A stretch of 64,000 nt of DNA from assembly GCF_963675985.1 (NCBI RefSeq), contig NZ_OY780958.1, forward strand, positions 434,001 to 498,000. Reading direction: 5' to 3'. The position numbers and the translations under genes are program-made. Under the pieces are notes generated by a model. It searched no databases. It worked only from the letters and a program-made list of their open reading frames with translations, and was not told the origin of the DNA. This document shows positions 60,637-64,000 of this stretch, piece after piece. This DNA is from an uncultured Roseibium sp. Lineage in GTDB: Bacteria; Pseudomonadota; Alphaproteobacteria; Rhizobiales; Stappiaceae. Each line of letters opens with the position of its first letter. The stretch's first letter is position 1.

Positions 60637-63300
60637 ATGACCGGCGTAAACGAAATCAGATCAGCATTTTTGGACTATTTCGAGAAGAACGATCACGCGA
60701 TTGTCGAATCCGGTCCGCTGGTGCCGCGCAACGACCCGACCCTGATGTTCGCCAATGCCGGTATGAACCAGTTCAAGAACGTCTTCACCGGCCTGGAAAA
60801 GCGCGACTATTCCCGAGCCGCGACCGCGCAGAAGGTGGTGCGCGCCGGCGGCAAGCACAACGACCTGGACAACGTCGGCTATACCGCGCGCCACCACACC
60901 TTCTTCGAGATGCTGGGCAATTTTTCCTTCGGCGACTATTTCAAGGATCGGGCGATCGAACTTGCCTGGAACCTGATCACGAAAGAATTCGGCCTACCGA
61001 AGGACAAGCTCCTGGTCACCGTCTATTCGGAAGACCAGCAGGCCTTCGACCTGTGGAAGAAGATTGCCGGCCTGTCGGAAGACAAGATCATCAAGATCCC
61101 GACGTCGGACAACTTCTGGACCATGGGCGACACCGGACCCTGCGGACCGTGCTCGGAAATCTTCTACGATCATGGCGAGCATATCTGGGGCGGCCCTCCG
61201 GGATCACCGGAAGAAGACGGCGACCGGTTCATCGAGATCTGGAACCTTGTCTTCATGCAGTACGAGCAGACCGCGGACGAGCGTCATGACCTGCCGCGGC
61301 CGTCAATCGATACAGGCATGGGGATCGAACGCATTGCCGCCGTCCTGCAGGGCGTGCACGACAACTATGATATCGACCTGTTCCGGGCTTTGATCGCTGC
61401 ATCGGAAAACGCCACCGGCGTCGACGCGGAAGGGGCGGCCGCAAACAGTCACCGGGTTATTGCCGACCACCTGCGCTCTACGAGCTTCCTGATTGCCGAT
61501 GGCGTGCTGCCGTCGAACGAGGGGCGCGGTTATGTGCTGCGCCGGATCATGCGCCGGGGCATGCGTCACGCCCATCTGCTTGGCGCACGCGAGCCGCTGA
61601 TGTGGAAGCTAGTGCCGGCGCTGATCCGCGAAATGGGTCGGGCCTATCCGGAACTGGGACGCGCCGAAGCGCTGATCACCGAAACCCTGCGGCTGGAAGA
61701 AACCCGGTTCCGCAAGACGCTGGAACGCGGTCTGGGCCTTCTGGACACCGCAACCGCCGATCTTGGCGAGGGTGGTGAGCTGGACGGGGAGACGGCTTTC
61801 AAGCTTTACGACACCTACGGTTTTCCGCTCGATCTGACCCAGGATGCGTTGCGCGCCCGCGGCATTACCGTGGATACCAATGCCTTTGATGCGGCGATGG
61901 AACGGCAGAAGGCGGAGGCCCGCGCGGCCTGGTCCGGGTCCGGCGGGGCGGCGGAAGAAACCGTCTGGTTCGCACTGAAGGACAAGCTGGGCGCTACGGA
62001 ATTCCTCGGCTACGAGACCGAGAAGGCGGAAGGGGTCGTCACCGGTCTTGTTGCCGATGGGGCCGAGACGCAGGAAATCGCCGCCGGCCAGTCGGGCTTC
62101 GTGATCCTGAACCAGACGCCGTTCTACGGTGAATCCGGTGGCCAGGTCGGCGATACGGGCCTGATGACGGCATCCGGCCTCCAGGTTCTGGTGACCGATG
62201 TCCAGAAGAAGGCTGACGGGCTGTTCGTCCACTCGGTGACCGTCGAAGAGGGCGCGCTGACGGTGGGGCTCGCCCTTGAGCTTTTGGTCGATCACACGCG
62301 CCGCGGTGCCGTGCGGTCCAACCACTCGGCGACCCACCTGGTTCATGAGGCTCTGCGCGAGGTTCTGGGCACCCATGTGGCGCAGAAGGGGTCGCTGGTT
62401 TCTCCCGAACGTCTGCGGTTCGACTTCTCTCATCCCAAGCCCATGTCGGATGAGGAGCTGGCGGTCGTCGAAGGCTATGCCAACGAGATCGTGCTGCAGA
62501 ACGCGGCCGTTGAAACCCGCCTGATGGCGGTTGACGATGCGATCGAGAGTGGCGCGATGGCGCTGTTCGGCGAAAAATACGGGGAAGAGGTCCGTGTGGT
62601 CACCATGGGGACGGCCCTTCACGGCGAGAAGGCCGGCAAGGCCTATTCGGTTGAGCTTTGCGGTGGGACCCATGTCAGCCGGACCGGTGATATCGGCCTG
62701 GTGACGCTCGTCTCAGAAAGCGCAGTTGCCGCCGGCGTGCGCCGGATCGAGGCTCTGACCGGTGCCGAGGCCCGGGCTTATCTGGACGAGCAGGACAAGC
62801 GGGTCCGCGAACTGGCAGCCCTCTTGAAGGTCGGCGCCGGCGATGTAACGGCACGGGTCACCCAGCTGGTGGAAGACCGCAGGCGGCTGGAAAAGGAACT
62901 GGCTGACGCGAAGAAGAAGCTCGCCATGGGTGGCGGTGGATCGGGCGAGGCCGGCAACGCCGTCAAGCAGGCCGGCGCCTTCAAGCTGATGGCACGTGTG
63001 GTGGAAGGCATCAATCCGAAGGATCTGAAGGGTCTGGCCGACGATGCCAAGGCCCAGCTCGGCTCCGGTGTGGTGGTGCTGATCAACGTCGCGGACGACG
63101 GCAAGGCTGCGATCGTCACCGGCGTCACCAAGGACCTGACGGACAAGGTCAGCGCGGTCGATCTGGTGAAACTGGGCTCCGAAGCGCTTGGTGGCCGGGG
63201 CGGCGGCGGACGGCCGGATATGGCACAGGCTGGTGGACCGGACGGTGCCAAGGCGGAAGCGGCCGTCTCCGCGATCGAGGCCTATCTCGCCGGGCTCTGA
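60637..63300 (+). CDS. alaS: Alanyl-tRNA synthetase
   Basis: 887 residues, full length. N-terminal catalytic core MTGVNEIRSAFLDYFEKNDHAIVESGPLVPRNDPTLMFANAGMNQFKNVF; editing domain with the HxxxH motif NHSATHLVHEAL and the CxxxH motif ELCGGTHVSRTGDIG; C-terminal C-Ala with a coiled coil and DHHA1-like part. The recA-alaS order recurs in many bacteria. The ATG has only a weak SD. A double hairpin follows. Confidence 0.98.
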   Translation: MTGVNEIRSAFLDYFEKNDHAIVESGPLVPRNDPTLMFANAGMNQFKNVFTGLEKRDYSRAATAQKVVRAGGKHNDLDNVGYTARHHTFFEMLGNFSFGDYFKDRAIELAWNLITKEFGLPKDKLLVTVYSEDQQAFDLWKKIAGLSEDKIIKIPTSDNFWTMGDTGPCGPCSEIFYDHGEHIWGGPPGSPEEDGDRFIEIWNLVFMQYEQTADERHDLPRPSIDTGMGIERIAAVLQGVHDNYDIDLFRALIAASENATGVDAEGAAANSHRVIADHLRSTSFLIADGVLPSNEGRGYVLRRIMRRGMRHAHLLGAREPLMWKLVPALIREMGRAYPELGRAEALITETLRLEETRFRKTLERGLGLLDTATADLGEGGELDGETAFKLYDTYGFPLDLTQDALRARGITVDTNAFDAAMERQKAEARAAWSGSGGAAEETVWFALKDKLGATEFLGYETEKAEGVVTGLVADGAETQEIAAGQSGFVILNQTPFYGESGGQVGDTGLMTASGLQVLVTDVQKKADGLFVHSVTVEEGALTVGLALELLVDHTRRGAVRSNHSATHLVHEALREVLGTHVAQKGSLVSPERLRFDFSHPKPMSDEELAVVEGYANEIVLQNAAVETRLMAVDDAIESGAMALFGEKYGEEVRVVTMGTALHGEKAGKAYSVELCGGTHVSRTGDIGLVTLVSESAVAAGVRRIEALTGAEARAYLDEQDKRVRELAALLKVGAGDVTARVTQLVEDRRRLEKELADAKKKLAMGGGGSGEAGNAVKQAGAFKLMARVVEGINPKDLKGLADDAKAQLGSGVVVLINVADDGKAAIVTGVTKDLTDKVSAVDLVKLGSEALGGRGGGGRPDMAQAGGPDGAKAEAAVSAIEAYLAGL

Positions 63301-63301
63301 G

Positions 63302-63349
63302 CTAATACCAACCCTTAGATAGGTTCCTATTCGTTGCGGTTGGTATTAG
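63302..63349 (+). repeat. Long inverted repeat after alaS
   Basis: CTAATACCAACC and GGTTGGTATTAG, perfect 12-bp arms with a 24-nt spacer, beginning one base after the alaS stop. No U-run follows directly. It could be a REP-like or mRNA-3'-end element. Confidence 0.65.
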
Positions 63350-63362
63350 GTGAAAATGACAG

Positions 63363-63392
63363 AAAGGGCGGGCTTTGCGGCCTGCCTTTTTC
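63363..63392 (+). terminator. Probable terminator of alaS
   Basis: AAAGGGCGGGC, loop TTTGCG, GCCTGCCTTTTT: stem with one bulge and one G-U pair, then five T. Confidence 0.72.
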
Positions 63393-63509
63393 ATTGTGAT
63401 TAAGAGTCACTTTGCAAACCTTAGGGTATTCTTGGGTCAAGAATTATGTTGCGGCGGGCAGAAACTTCATTTGCCGCAATAATAATTGGGCCGAGAAAGA
63501 CCGGTAAGC

Positions 63510-64000
63510 GTGAAAAGAGCAGAATTCAAACAAACGCTTTACAATATTTTTGAGGATACGGGAAAGGAGCGCACGGCGGCGCGCGCGGTCCGGCAGTTCC
63601 TGGTGTTTCTCATTGTCGTGAACGTGGCCCTTTCGGTGGTCGAGACGGTTCCCAAAATACAGGACACCTTCAATGGACCTTTGAAGGCGTTCCAGCTCAT
63701 TTCGGGGCAGATCTTCCTGGTGGAGTATGTGCTTCGGCTCTATGTGGCCGATCTCCACCCTCCGCTCCGCCGCTACGGGCCGGTCTTCGCGCGATTGCGT
63801 TATGCACTTCACGTCGATGCCATTGTCGACCTGATCGCCGTTCTGCCTTTGCTGCTTCTTCTGTTCGAAACGAATACGGCCGTCACCACCCTGGTTATTC
63901 TCCGCCTGCTCCGGTTCCTGAAGCTGGCGCGCTATTCGCCCGCGCTCCGGTCCCTGCTTTCGGCCATCGCTTCCGAGCGGCAGGCGCTGATGGGCTCGAC
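63510..64000 (+). CDS. Voltage-gated-type ion channel, N-terminal part (runs off window)
   Basis: The first 163 codons, GTG start. The N-terminal helix is followed by hydrophobic segments at about 30-45 (FLVFLIVVNVALSVVE), 70-85 (QIFLVEYVLRLYV), 105-125 (DAIVDLIAVLPLLLLLF) and an S4-like arginine/lysine helix (VILRLLRFLKLARYSPALRSLL) at about 130-150. This is the S1-S4 order of the voltage-gated K+ channel superfamily. The pore and selectivity filter lie outside the window. Confidence 0.82.
   Translation, partial: MKRAEFKQTLYNIFEDTGKERTAARAVRQFLVFLIVVNVALSVVETVPKIQDTFNGPLKAFQLISGQIFLVEYVLRLYVADLHPPLRRYGPVFARLRYALHVDAIVDLIAVLPLLLLLFETNTAVTTLVILRLLRFLKLARYSPALRSLLSAIASERQALMGS

Overview
The window comes from a GC-rich, motile alphaproteobacterium. 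The evidence is an FlaF/FlbT pair beside a five-gene flagellin array, FliX divergent from FlgI, a DUF6468 protein and MotE after FliM, a CckA-type hybrid kinase, a DksA with most zinc-finger cysteines replaced, and GAAC-N7-GAAC SOS boxes before recA. Gene content resembles the Stappiaceae (Roseibium/Labrenzia-like, Hyphomicrobiales). That placement is inference from gene content, not from a search.

Layout. 1-12.0 kb is a mixed housekeeping and accessory region: the 5' part of an MFS transporter divergent from an AraC regulator, a UspA-like protein, a CoxE-like VWA protein, a three-gene sugar cassette (GT2, Gfo/Idh/MocA, RmlC-like cupin) ending in an AT-rich gap, PPK2, the YcjX/YcjF-like pair, a SixA-type phosphatase, a small secreted protein and a MoxR ATPase. 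12.0-49.4 kb is one large flagellar locus: flgE-flgK-flgL; convergent flbT-flaF; five tandem flagellins; a FlaG-like protein; a chemoreceptor; flgI-flgJ-flgN-like; fliX and dksA; flgF-flgG-flgA-flgH; fliL-fliM-DUF6468-motE; a 1399-residue AMIN-like/TPR protein; fliO-fliP; flgB-flgC-fliE-fliQ-fliR-flhB. 49.5-52.1 kb holds cckA. 52.1-64 kb holds a frameshifted lipoprotein gene, a DinB protein, an uncharacterised three-gene coiled-coil/membrane module, psuG-psuK, recA, alaS and the start of a voltage-gated-type ion channel.

Regulation visible in the sequence. Three flagellar operons (flgE, flgI, flgF) are preceded by well-formed sigma-54 elements (TGGCAC...GC with the 10-nt GG/GC spacing). Exact TTAA-N7-TTAA boxes, the CtrA recognition pattern, lie before flgB and the second flagellin, and imperfect ones before fliL/flgF and flbT. 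Together with cckA this points to a CckA-CtrA and sigma-54 hierarchy like that of Caulobacter. I saw no sigma-54 element before the two flagellins I checked fully. Instead every flagellin leader carries a short hairpin 25-55 nt before the start codon, and four of the five expose an AGGA(A/C) pentaloop. That is the most interesting unexplained signal here and may be a post-transcriptional switch read by FlbT or a CsrA-type protein.

Not found in the window: fliF, fliG, fliN, fliH, fliI, flhA, flgD, fliK, motA and motB; no rRNA, tRNA, IS element or CRISPR array was seen.
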